A DNA stretch of 64,000 bases from NCBI GenBank assembly GCA_963809245.1, contig CAWEIU010000011.1, positions 434,001 to 498,000 on the forward strand, read 5' to 3'. Under the pieces are notes generated by a model that worked only from the letters and a program-made list of their open reading frames with translations, was not told the origin of the DNA and did not search any database. Position 1 is the first letter of the stretch. Every line of letters begins with the position of its first letter. Source of the stretch: Roseiarcus sp963809245 (GTDB taxonomy: Bacteria > Pseudomonadota > Alphaproteobacteria > Rhizobiales > Beijerinckiaceae). Below, piece by piece: positions 16,148-23,838 of this stretch. Position numbers and translations under genes: made by a program.

Positions 16148-16530
16148 TCGGGAATCCCGCACAGCATCGCGACGCACTCCCTCACGACGGCTTCGCCGAT
16201 CGGCTTGACGAGATAAAAATTCGCTCCGGCGGCGCGTGCAGCGAGGCGGTCTTGCGCGCCCGCCTCCGTGCTGGCGACGAGCGCAGGGATTCCGGCCGCG
16301 GGTGAAGACTGCCGCCGCAGCGCCGTCAGAAACGCCAAGCCGTCCATCTGCGGCATGTTCACGTCGACGATGACGAGATCCGCCGGATTCTTCAGGACGC
16401 GCTCCAGGGCCTCCAGGCCGTTCAACGCCTCCTCCACCTCGTACCCCGCGCGCTCGAGGATTTTGCGATAGTACAGTCGCACCAAGGCGGCGTCTTCGAC
16501 CACGAGAATCCGCGTTTTGGGCTCAGCCAT
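16144..16530 (-). CDS. CheY-like response regulator
   Basis: Second stand-alone receiver of the cluster, 128 residues. Acidic pocket 'VVEDAALVR' (10-18), phospho-Asp in 'LVIVDVNMPQMDG' (Asp56), Thr in 'LVASTEAG' and Lys in 'YLVKPIGE'. It overlaps cheR upstream by 8 bases and cheA downstream by 4 bases, so it is made together with its likely kinase. Whether it is the motor- or output-binding CheY or a phosphate sink cannot be told from sequence. Confidence 0.88.
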   Translation of the reverse strand: MAEPKTRILVVEDAALVRLYYRKILERAGYEVEEALNGLEALERVLKNPADLVIVDVNMPQMDGLAFLTALRRQSSPAAGIPALVASTEAGAQDRLAARAAGANFYLVKPIGEAVVRECVAMLCGIPE

Positions 16531-17374
16531 GCGCGTCTCCCATCGGCCGTCGATAGACGATCGCGTCCGCGAAACGGGACACTTCGAAAAGAGGCGAAAT
16601 GCGGCTCATCGATTCGCTGTGTCCCAGACAGATGAACCCGCCCGGCGCGAGGTTCTCATAAAGGTTCTCCGCGGCGACCCGACGGGAGGCGTCGTCGAAG
16701 TAGATCAGCACGTTGCGGCAAAAGATAACATCAAACAGCCCATGCGGGCGCGTTTCGCCACGCTCTACGATATTGGCGGCGGAAAAACGGACGGAATCGC
16801 GCAATTCGCCGCGAATTTGCCAGCGGTCCCCGTCAAGCGGCTGGAAGTAGCGGTCGACGAGCCCGGGCGCGAGGCGGCCGAGGGCGCGCTTGCCGAAGAC
16901 GCCGTCTCGGGCCGCCGCAAGCGCTGCGGTGTCGATGTCGGACGCCACGATTTCGACGTCGTAGGAATCGACCGCGGGCCAATTCTCCAGCAGCCAGATC
17001 GCGATCGAATACGGCTCCTCTCCCGTCGAGCAAGGCATGGACCATATGCGGATAGCCTGGCCGGGAGATTTGCTCGTCAGCCGCTCGGGCAGCAGGTCGG
17101 AGGTCAGGCATCGAAGCTGATGATCCTCGCGGTAGAAGTAGGTTTCGTTGACGGTGAACGCGTTGACGAACTGCTCGATTTCTCCATCCAGATCGCCGCG
17201 CAATCTCGCAAAATAGCTCGCGAACGAAGTCGAGCGCGTCGCCGCCATCCGGTCGGCGATCCGGCGGTCGACGAAGTATCGGCGGGACTCCGTGAAGATC
17301 ATGCCGGTGCGACGATAGAGATAGTCGGCGAGCCGGCGGTATTCGGGGTCTGTGATGGAGGGCTCTTCCATCAC
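16523..17374 (-). CDS. cheR: Chemoreceptor methyltransferase CheR
   Basis: SAM-dependent protein-glutamate methyltransferase, 283 residues. The N-terminal helical domain contains 'RRTGMIFTESRRYFVDRRI'. Catalytic-domain motifs are 'NETYFYREDHQ' (about 96-106), 'IWSMPCSTGEEPYSIAIWL' (SAM motif I, about 130-148), 'FDVIFCRNVLIYFD' (about 215-228) and 'LAPGGFICLGHSES'. It methylates glutamates on chemoreceptors, probably the cytosolic MCP in the same operon. That receptor ends in '...ALKQQNG' without the NWETF-type tether, so CheR must find it without a C-terminal pentapeptide. It follows the HEAT protein by 7 bases. Confidence 0.93.
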   Translation of the reverse strand: MMEEPSITDPEYRRLADYLYRRTGMIFTESRRYFVDRRIADRMAATRSTSFASYFARLRGDLDGEIEQFVNAFTVNETYFYREDHQLRCLTSDLLPERLTSKSPGQAIRIWSMPCSTGEEPYSIAIWLLENWPAVDSYDVEIVASDIDTAALAAARDGVFGKRALGRLAPGLVDRYFQPLDGDRWQIRGELRDSVRFSAANIVERGETRPHGLFDVIFCRNVLIYFDDASRRVAAENLYENLAPGGFICLGHSESMSRISPLFEVSRFADAIVYRRPMGDAHG

Positions 17375-17381
17375 CGCCGGC

Positions 17382-17978
17382 TCATATGTCGAGCCGGTCA
17401 GAGGCCACCTTGACAGCGAACCCGAGAAACGGATCGTCCGGGAAGCGCGCGGCGCAGCGGGCCAGAACGGGCAAAGCGTCCCTGTCGCCGATTTCCGCCA
17501 ACACCTCGATTGCCGCCGCGCAGACGTTCGCCGCCGCGTCGGCGTCGATCAGCGCCAGCAAAAGCCGCTCCGCCCGCGGCGGATCCATTCCTCGCACGAG
17601 CTCGCAACTGAGCAGCCGAACGTCATCGTCGGGATCGGCGAGCAGAGCCTCGATGCGCGCGCCGAGCGACTTCGGCACCGCGCGCAGCACGTCCAACGCC
17701 GCCGTTCGAAGCGACGCGTCGTCGGACCTCAGGAACGGAAGAACCGCATCGACGCTTTCGGGCGAGGCGATCCGCGCCAATGCGGTAAAGATCGCCTCGC
17801 GCACCCGCGCGTCGGTCTCACCGCGCAGCGCTTCGGCCAAAGCGGGGACCGATTCCGGACGGTCGGCGGCCGCCCGCGCCGCCGCCCAGCGTGCATCCGC
17901 GGAGGGGCTCCGAAGGTCCGCCTCGCCCGCCTCGCTGACGGGTGGCGCTTTTTCAGGCGTGCTTCGGATCAGCGGCAT
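17382..17978 (-). CDS. HEAT-repeat protein of the chemosensory operon
   Basis: All-helical repeat protein of 198 residues. Successive HEAT/PBS-like units are visible: 'ESVPALAEALRGETDARVRE', 'ESVDAVLPFLRSDDASLRT', 'GARIEALLADPDDDVRLLS' and 'DALPVLARCAARFPDDPF'. Such repeats form protein-binding solenoids, and some are PBS-lyase-like. The gene starts inside the end of cheB (26-base overlap) and is followed 7 bases later by cheR, so it is an integral part of the operon. A scaffolding role between receptor, CheB and CheR is an inference from position only. Confidence 0.75.
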   Translation of the reverse strand: MPLIRSTPEKAPPVSEAGEADLRSPSADARWAAARAAADRPESVPALAEALRGETDARVREAIFTALARIASPESVDAVLPFLRSDDASLRTAALDVLRAVPKSLGARIEALLADPDDDVRLLSCELVRGMDPPRAERLLLALIDADAAANVCAAAIEVLAEIGDRDALPVLARCAARFPDDPFLGFAVKVASDRLDI

Positions 17979-19050
17979 GGGACGCCAGTTGCAGCAGCTT
18001 GTCGGCGATTTTGTACGCGGGCAGAATCCATGCGGCGCCGCCCGACTTGACCAATTCGCCCGGCATGCCCCACACGACGGCGGTCTCCTCGGCTTCCGCG
18101 ATCGTGCTTCCCCCCGCCGCGCGAAGCTTCGTCATGGCGTCGGCGCCGTCGTTGCCCATGCCGGTCATCAGGACGCCGACGACCTGACTGGGCCGAAACC
18201 GAGCCATCGCGCTTCGCACGAGGCGATTGGCGCTTGGCCGCCAGGGGTAATTCTCCTCCGCCGCGACGGGCGCGGCAATTGCCTCGCCGCCGCGCCGCGA
18301 AAGGACTACGTCGCCATCGCCACGTCCCACGTAGGCGCAGCCCGCCTCGAGGCGAAGCGGACGATCGACCTCGGTCACTTGGATGGCGCAGAGCCGGTCG
18401 AGGCGCCGGGCCAGCGGTCCGGTGAAACTTGCAGGCATGTGTTGAGCGATCACGATTGGCCACGGAAAGGTCGCGGGCAGCGGCGAAAGCAGCGCCTCCA
18501 GGGCGGGTGGACCGCCGGTGGAAGTTCCAACCACAACAACGCGACCGCCGAGAGTTCGTTCCTGCGGCGCATCCGACGGCTCCACGGTCCTACGCTGCGA
18601 TATCGCGGCGCCGATGCGATGCTGGACCCGCTCGCGCAACCGCAGACTCGCTTTCAATTTGGCGCTCGCGGCCGTTCGCAGCTTCGCGATCAGCTCCGGC
18701 CCAAACACGTCCATGTGGAGAGATATCGCGCCTTCCGGCTTCGGAACGAAATCGACTGCGCCGAGGCGCAGGGCCTCCAGGGTCACCTGCGCGCCCTCGG
18801 TCGAGAGCGAAGACACCATCACGACCGGACAGGGCCGCTCGATCATGATGCGGTCGAGGCAGGCGAGCCCATCCATTTCAGGCATGTTGATGTCGAGCGT
18901 AACGACATTCGGCTCGAAGGCGTGCAACTGGGCAAGCGCCTCGCGGCCGTTGCGCGCAAAGCGCACTTCCATGTCGGGCTCGCCGGAGAGCACCCGCTCG
19001 AAGAGTTTCCGCATCAACGCGGAATCGTCGACCACCAGAACCTTGATCAC
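17953..19050 (-). CDS. cheB: Protein-glutamate methylesterase/response regulator CheB
   Basis: Complete CheB of 365 residues. The receiver has phospho-Asp in 'VVTLDINMPEMDG' (about 54) and Lys in 'FVPKPEG'. After a linker comes the esterase domain with the catalytic triad Ser in 'GTSTGGPP' (about 176), His in 'IAQHMP' (about 203) and Asp in 'TGMGNDGAD' (about 300). It demethylates and deamidates receptor glutamates, giving adaptation. ATG 19050 overlaps the triple-CheW stop by four bases (ATGA). Confidence 0.94.
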   Translation of the reverse strand: MIKVLVVDDSALMRKLFERVLSGEPDMEVRFARNGREALAQLHAFEPNVVTLDINMPEMDGLACLDRIMIERPCPVVMVSSLSTEGAQVTLEALRLGAVDFVPKPEGAISLHMDVFGPELIAKLRTAASAKLKASLRLRERVQHRIGAAISQRRTVEPSDAPQERTLGGRVVVVGTSTGGPPALEALLSPLPATFPWPIVIAQHMPASFTGPLARRLDRLCAIQVTEVDRPLRLEAGCAYVGRGDGDVVLSRRGGEAIAAPVAAEENYPWRPSANRLVRSAMARFRPSQVVGVLMTGMGNDGADAMTKLRAAGGSTIAEAEETAVVWGMPGELVKSGGAAWILPAYKIADKLLQLASHAADPKHA

Positions 19051-20561
19051 GGGCCCGCCTTGGCCTTGGCCTTGGGCTCGAAGGCGTCGAGCAGTTCATG
19101 TTCGGTCCGCGTGAGCAGCTCCACCGGATCCAGCATGAGCACGATCCGAGCTTGCTTCACGAGATTGATGACGCCCTGCACCAGCCGGGCGATGTCGTCG
19201 GTCAGGTCCGGCGGCGGCCCGATCGCCTCGCCGGCGCAACGCAGCACCTCGGACACGCTGTCGACGATAAGCCCGGCGCGGCGCCGGTCCGTCCGCACCA
19301 CGATGAGGCGCCGGCCGGCGCCCTCGAAGCGAGGCATGTTGAACCTGCGCCGTTGGTCCACGACGGGCAGGATCTCGCCCCGCACATTGACGACGCCTTC
19401 GAGGAACGCGGGCGTCTTGGGGATGCGCGTGATGCGGTCGGGAACACGAGCGACTTCCTCGACCGCGTCGACGGGCAAGGCAAATTCGTCGTCGCCCAGC
19501 CGGAAGACGACGAACTGACGTTCGCGCGCCGCGGTCGGAGCCGGCTGCGGCGCCGACGGGCCTTCGATCGAACCCAGCCGCTGCATGACGTCCTCCCGAA
19601 AGAGCTGGTCGGGCGCAAGAATCGAAATGAGGCGCCGGCCCTCCTCACCGCGATAGACCGCCTGCAACCGCGCCTCGCCGCCCGACCGCGCCGCGAGCAG
19701 CGCCGGAACCGGCTCCGTCAAACGCCGCTCGGCGGAGACGATCGCGCGGGCGCGGTCGACGACCAAGCCGACGATGCCACCGCGAACCGTCGTCACCAGC
19801 ACCTGTTCGCGTTTGTCGGTCGCCGAAACGGACGCGAAACCGAGAAGTCCGCGCAGGGAGAGAAGCGGCAGCAACCGGTCCCTATAGGCGACGACGCCGA
19901 GCGCCAGCGCCTCGGTGCGCGGGATCTCGGTCACGCTCCGCGGCGCGGGCATGATCTCCCGTACGGCCGACAGCGGCAGCGCATATTCCTGGTTTGCGAC
20001 ATCGAAAGTGACGAGGCTTTCCGCTTCGACGGCTTGGCGCGGCGAGGCGCGCTCGCTCTGGCGCGCGGCCGCTGCGAGCGCTCGGCGCTTTCGCTCGCCG
20101 CGCTTGGCGAACGCGGTTTGAAGAAGCGCTTGAACGTCGAGAATCTTGGCCGCGCCGCGGCCCTCGACGGGAAAAGCGCCGGCGATCTTCTCGCCCGGCT
20201 CCTCGGTCAACTCCGCGTGCCGGGTCTCGACGCGTTCCACGGGCGCCGTGACGAGCGCTTCGATGGCGTCGACGGCGAGCGCGGCGGGCGAGGCGCCGCT
20301 AAGCACGATCGCGCGCGTTCCTTCCGTGCCTGAGCCCTCTTGACCCAGCAGGCCTCTCAGGCTGACCAGCGGCAACACGGAGCCGCGCAGATTGGCGACG
20401 CCGATCAGCGCCGCCGGCGCCAAAGGCATGCGCGCGACAGCCGGCGTTCTGATGATCTCCGCTACCTGTTGGGCGGGAAGTGCGTAGAGCCGGCCGCTCG
20501 AAAGGAACGTCAGGAACCGCTGGAGACCGTCAGCAAGGGGCGACGGCGTCGACTCAGCCAT
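19047..20561 (-). CDS. Triple-CheW-domain coupling protein
   Basis: Protein of 504 residues made of three consecutive CheW folds. Domain 1 (about 15-150) has 'IGVANLRGSVLPLVSLRGLL'; domain 2 (about 190-330) has 'VAYRDRLLPLLSLRGLLG'; domain 3 (about 355-500) has 'LEGVVNVRGEILPVVDQR'. Each has the VN-RG-xLPVV-type strand pair. CheW couples receptors to CheA in arrays; three joined domains could crosslink several receptor or kinase units. No separate single-domain CheW is in the cluster, so this is probably its only coupler. It overlaps the MCP gene by 8 bases and cheB by 4. Confidence 0.88.
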   Translation of the reverse strand: MAESTPSPLADGLQRFLTFLSSGRLYALPAQQVAEIIRTPAVARMPLAPAALIGVANLRGSVLPLVSLRGLLGQEGSGTEGTRAIVLSGASPAALAVDAIEALVTAPVERVETRHAELTEEPGEKIAGAFPVEGRGAAKILDVQALLQTAFAKRGERKRRALAAAARQSERASPRQAVEAESLVTFDVANQEYALPLSAVREIMPAPRSVTEIPRTEALALGVVAYRDRLLPLLSLRGLLGFASVSATDKREQVLVTTVRGGIVGLVVDRARAIVSAERRLTEPVPALLAARSGGEARLQAVYRGEEGRRLISILAPDQLFREDVMQRLGSIEGPSAPQPAPTAARERQFVVFRLGDDEFALPVDAVEEVARVPDRITRIPKTPAFLEGVVNVRGEILPVVDQRRRFNMPRFEGAGRRLIVVRTDRRRAGLIVDSVSEVLRCAGEAIGPPPDLTDDIARLVQGVINLVKQARIVLMLDPVELLTRTEHELLDAFEPKAKAKAGP

Positions 20562-22485
20562 TTTGCTGCTTCAACGCTTCGGCCAACGCGGCGATCTCTT
20601 CGATCGCGGCTGCAAGGTCGTCGGCGCCCTGCGCCTGCTCGGTGGACGCCGTGGCCGCCTGGCGGGCGGCCGCGCCAGCTTCTTCCGCCGCCGCTGCGAT
20701 CTGCCGCGAGGCCGCCGCGGCTTCGGATGCGCTCGAAAGAATCGTATCGGCGCCGCGAAGCGCGACCCCGTTCGCCGTTCTCAGAACGGCGAGCTCGGCA
20801 TCGATCTTTTCGAGCGCCGAGAAGACGGTCCGGTTGTTCTGAACTTCGGCCTCTCCCGTCGCGATGCTTTGCTCGAGATCGCGCTTCAGCGCGGAAATCT
20901 GATCCAGAACGCCGCGCACCGAATCCTTGGCGCGGTCGACGTTCTCGGCGGACTCCCGCGAGAGCGCGCGGATGTCCCCGGCGACGACCGCAAATCCGCG
21001 ACCGGCCTCGCCCGCACGCGCCGCCTCAACGGAGCCGCTGACCGCCAACATGCTTGTCTGAACGGCGATCAGCGCGATCGCGTCGACGATCTTCTCGATG
21101 CGCCGGCCGACGTTCTCGAGCTTCCCGATCGTCGACGCGCTCTGGCGCGTCTTCGCGAGTGCTTCGACGACGCCGTCGATCAGTTTCCCGATCGCCCGCC
21201 GCCCATCGACGAGCGCGGCCTCGATCGTCTTGACCCGTTCGTTCGCTTCTCCCGCCGTCAGTTGCGTGTGCTTGGCGCTTTTCTCGATCTGATCGAGGGC
21301 CGCGGAGGCCTCATGAGTGGCCGAGGCTTGCTGATGCGCGCCGCGATTGATCTGCTCGACAGCGGCCATGATCTGGCTCGCGGCGCTGCTCATCTCCTGG
21401 ATCGTCGCGGAGAGCTGCTCCGACGCGGCGCCGATCTGCTCGGCGGCGCCGGCGTCCGCCTTGCCGTCGCGCAAGCGCTCGGCGAGCTTCGCCAGGCTCT
21501 GCGCCGCCGCCTGGCCTTGCTCGAGCGATTTCGCCTGCTGCTGCACGGCGGATTGCGCCTCGCTCGCGGCGGCCGATTGCTGCTCGGCCGCCGACGCGAT
21601 CTGCTCGGCGCCTTTCTGCACTTCGCCGGCGGCGCGCTCGGCTTGAAGGGCGACGGTCAATACGTCCTGGCTGCCCTCGGCGATGCGCTGCATGTCTTCG
21701 CGCCGCGCGCCGAGCGCTTCCACGACGAACGCCGCCGCCTTCGCCTCGCCGCCCGCGGTCTCCGCGGTGTCCTTGACGCTGGCCGCGACGCCGCGAACGT
21801 CGGACTGGATCGCTTCGGCGAGGCTCTTCACGTTTTGCGCATTCTTGTCGGACGTTTCCGCCAGGGCGCGAACCTCGTCGGCGACGACCGCAAAGCCGCG
21901 TCCATGGTCGCCCGCCCGCGCGGCCTCGATCGCTGCGTTGAGCGCCAAAAGGTTCGTCTGGTCGGAGATGCGGCTGACGGTCTGCGTGATTTCGCTGATG
22001 TCCTTCGCGCGCCTCTCGAGTTCGCCGATGATGTCGACCGACGCCTCCTGCCGCAGCGCATTGCGCTCGATCGCGCGCGCGGACGTCGTGATCTGCGTGG
22101 CCGCATCGGCGAGAAGCGCCTGCACCGTGTCGGTGCGGCGATGCGAAGCCTCCGCCTCGACCCGCATCGTGCGCAGCGCATCAAAGATCTGCTTGATCAC
22201 GGCGAGTTGCGCCTGCGAAGCGCTCGCGGCCTCGTCGGCGCCGCTGGCGATCTGCGCCATCGCGCCGCCCAATTCTGTTGCAGCCGAGGAGGCTTCCGAC
22301 AAGCCGCTCGCCAGTTGCTCGGTGGCCGCGGCCATCCGCTCCGACAACGCGTCACTGCCGAAGCCGTTCGCGCCCTTGCGCCGGCCGGAGCGCGACCTGC
22401 TCGCGCCGGCAGCGGCCGCCTCCCCCGGCGGGGTCGCGATCTTTGGCATGCGCGAGGCGATTTTCGACGTTTTGACCAGGGTCAT
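20554..22485 (-). CDS. Cytosolic methyl-accepting chemotaxis protein with two signalling tips
   Basis: Coiled-coil chemoreceptor of 643 residues with no transmembrane segment, no HAMP and no recognised ligand domain. The first signalling hairpin is canonical: 'DQTNLLALNAAIEAARAG' followed by 'RGFAVVADEVRALAE' (about 173-207). A second, divergent hairpin follows: 'VQTSMLAVSGSVEAARAG' and 'RGFAVVAGDIRALSRES' (about 471-508). The whole chain is heptad-like and Ala/Gln/Glu-rich. The start is taken as ATG 22485; TTG 22497 is also open and neither has a clear ribosome site. The C-terminus '...ALKQQNG' lacks a CheR/CheB docking pentapeptide. As first gene of the operon, it is the likely input of this cytoplasmic array. 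Confidence 0.88.
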   Translation of the reverse strand: MTLVKTSKIASRMPKIATPPGEAAAAGASRSRSGRRKGANGFGSDALSERMAAATEQLASGLSEASSAATELGGAMAQIASGADEAASASQAQLAVIKQIFDALRTMRVEAEASHRRTDTVQALLADAATQITTSARAIERNALRQEASVDIIGELERRAKDISEITQTVSRISDQTNLLALNAAIEAARAGDHGRGFAVVADEVRALAETSDKNAQNVKSLAEAIQSDVRGVAASVKDTAETAGGEAKAAAFVVEALGARREDMQRIAEGSQDVLTVALQAERAAGEVQKGAEQIASAAEQQSAAASEAQSAVQQQAKSLEQGQAAAQSLAKLAERLRDGKADAGAAEQIGAASEQLSATIQEMSSAASQIMAAVEQINRGAHQQASATHEASAALDQIEKSAKHTQLTAGEANERVKTIEAALVDGRRAIGKLIDGVVEALAKTRQSASTIGKLENVGRRIEKIVDAIALIAVQTSMLAVSGSVEAARAGEAGRGFAVVAGDIRALSRESAENVDRAKDSVRGVLDQISALKRDLEQSIATGEAEVQNNRTVFSALEKIDAELAVLRTANGVALRGADTILSSASEAAAASRQIAAAAEEAGAAARQAATASTEQAQGADDLAAAIEEIAALAEALKQQNG

Positions 22486-22797
22486 TGAGAGCCGCAAACA
22501 TCAGGCGCCGACGAACGCCAAAACCTTGAGAAAATAGACTAGGCGAGAATGCGTAAATTTCCAAGACCGCGGCCGGGCTAACGGCGACCCCCGCGACGCG
22601 GGGAGCGCCAGCCGGGCGCGGTCAAGCAGGCCGCACTTTCAGGGCCTCCGGAGGCGCCGGCCTCGAACGACGCCTTCCTTGACCCCACTTAACCGTCTGA
22701 CCTCACGGATTTTCAATTCGCTCGATGCGCAGAACGGCCTTAGCCTTGCTCGCGAGTGGCGCGGGTCGATCGCCCGACGCCGACACCGGGACCAGCT

Positions 22798-23049
22798 ATG
22801 CCGTTTTCCGCTTATGATTCCGACACGATCCGGTTGCTTTCGACGGTGCTTAGCGAGGCAATCGCCGAAGTGTCCAAATCGAACCCGGCGCCGCTTAGCG
22901 CCGCCGAGAGAGCGCCAGTCGCACGACGCGTCACGCGAAATCTGATCCAGCTTTACGATGGCGGTGAACGCGACCCGGCGGCGCTGAAGCGCACGGTCCT
23001 CTCGGCCGAGGACGCCCTCCGCAAATGGCGACAGGGCCCGGACCACTAG
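22798..23049 (+). CDS. Small hypothetical protein
   Basis: An 83-residue frame with balanced, protein-like composition: 'SDTIRLLSTVLSEAIAEV', 'LSAAERAPVARRVTRNLIQL' and 'DPAALKRTVLSAEDALRKW'. It is predicted largely helical, with no Cys and no signal. ATG 22798 is preceded by GGGA at about 7 bases. It diverges from the chemosensory operon across about 310 bases that must hold both promoters. I do not recognise a family; similar short helical proteins are usually labelled hypothetical. Confidence 0.5.
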   Translation: MPFSAYDSDTIRLLSTVLSEAIAEVSKSNPAPLSAAERAPVARRVTRNLIQLYDGGERDPAALKRTVLSAEDALRKWRQGPDH

Positions 23050-23087
23050 CACAGCTGCGCCAGGGGCGCCTGCGCCGGCGTCCTCCC

Positions 23088-23192
23088 GACTCGCGCAGTG
23101 ATTGCGAAATGACTCGATCTTCAAGCGGGCCCGGCTTCGCTCCGTAACCGAGCGGAGCGACGGCCAAAAAACCACAGCCGGTTTGATTCCGC
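23088..23192 (-). pseudogene. Remnant of an aldo/keto reductase gene
   Basis: Read on the minus strand, this piece translates in two frames as 'GIKPAVV' and then 'APLGYGAKPGPLEDRVIS'. The intact reductase at 55476-56414 has 'RIKPAVVQVEAHP...' and 'APLGHGARPGPLEDRVIL'. The DNA is also clearly similar, for example GGTTTGATTC and CTTGAAGATCGAGTCATTT are shared. About 70 bases between the two blocks are missing, and both flanks of the gene are gone. It is a short decayed fragment of a paralogue or of a duplicated copy. Confidence 0.7.
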
Positions 23193-23352
23193 TTTGCGAC
23201 GTCATCGAGTTCCCTTCATTGCTGCGTCTGCTTCGTCGGGCTTTCGAGCCGGCCAGGCCAGTCGGGCGGAGGCGTGGCGCGGCAGCAAAAAAACCGCAGA
23301 TGCTAAATACAAGCGCTATCCGTTCGGAAAGGCGGATTGGAGGAATAGCGTC

Positions 23353-23563
23353 ATGGCAAAGTCCCCGAAGCATCCGGCCAGTGAACATCACCATCAGGCT
23401 GCCGCTCATCACCACGCGGGCCGCCCATCATCATCATCAAGCCGCCCATCACCACGATCTCGGCGAGCACGACGAGGCGAAGGAGCATGCGACTGCTGCC
23501 TTGGAACATAGCCAGCAGGGTCACACGCACACCACGACCGCCCACGAACATTCGCGCAAGTAA
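23353..23563 (+). pseudogene. Histidine-rich small protein gene with a one-base frameshift
   Basis: ATG 23353 has a strong ribosome site (GGAGGAA, about 8 bases upstream) and begins 'MAKSPKHPASEHHHQAAAHH'. At the GGG run 23418-23420 the frame becomes nonsense, while the +1 frame continues the same character: 'AAHHHHQAAHHHDLGEHDEA', then 'KEHATAALEHSQQGHTHTTT' and a stop at 23563. Removing one G gives a continuous 69-residue protein with regular HHH repeats, typical of small His-rich (metal- or proton-binding, function unknown) alphaproteobacterial proteins. It is either a real frameshift, a slippery site or a base-calling error. Confidence 0.65.
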
Positions 23564-23573
23564 CGACCATCGG

Positions 23574-23600
23574 AGAGGAGACGGCGACGTCATCTCCTCT
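23574..23600 (+). terminator. Rho-independent-like terminator
   Basis: Perfect 8-base stem AGAGGAGA (23574-23581) / TCTCCTCT (23593-23600) with an 11-base loop, followed by TTCTC. It lies 10 bases after the stop of the His-rich gene and fits as its terminator, though the T-run is weak. Confidence 0.55.
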
Positions 23601-23838
23601 TTCTCGGCGTGACCGCCCGCCTAGCCGATTCCGGCCATCTCATGCGGAACCAAGGATTGGGTTCGCCAGTAACGGCAGCGCGGAAATGCGAAAGGTTCGC
23701 TTCGCCGGGCGCGCTAGGCTGCCGGCTGATCGGCGCGAGGCGGGGCGCATCTTGCGAGGCTGCTCTATCGCCATGCGACCGATCCGGGATATCAATGCCC
23801 GCAACTTCACCGATCTCATCGAGTCCCAGGGAATCCGC

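Noticed and set aside
17386..19518. 710-codon plus-strand open frame across cheB, the HEAT gene and CheW3
   Set aside because: It is antisense to well-identified genes; its Arg/Ser/Ala-rich translation has no domain and arises from high-GC codon bias.
20563..22488. 641-codon plus-strand frame opposite the MCP
   Set aside because: Antisense shadow of a repetitive Ala/Gln-rich coiled-coil gene.
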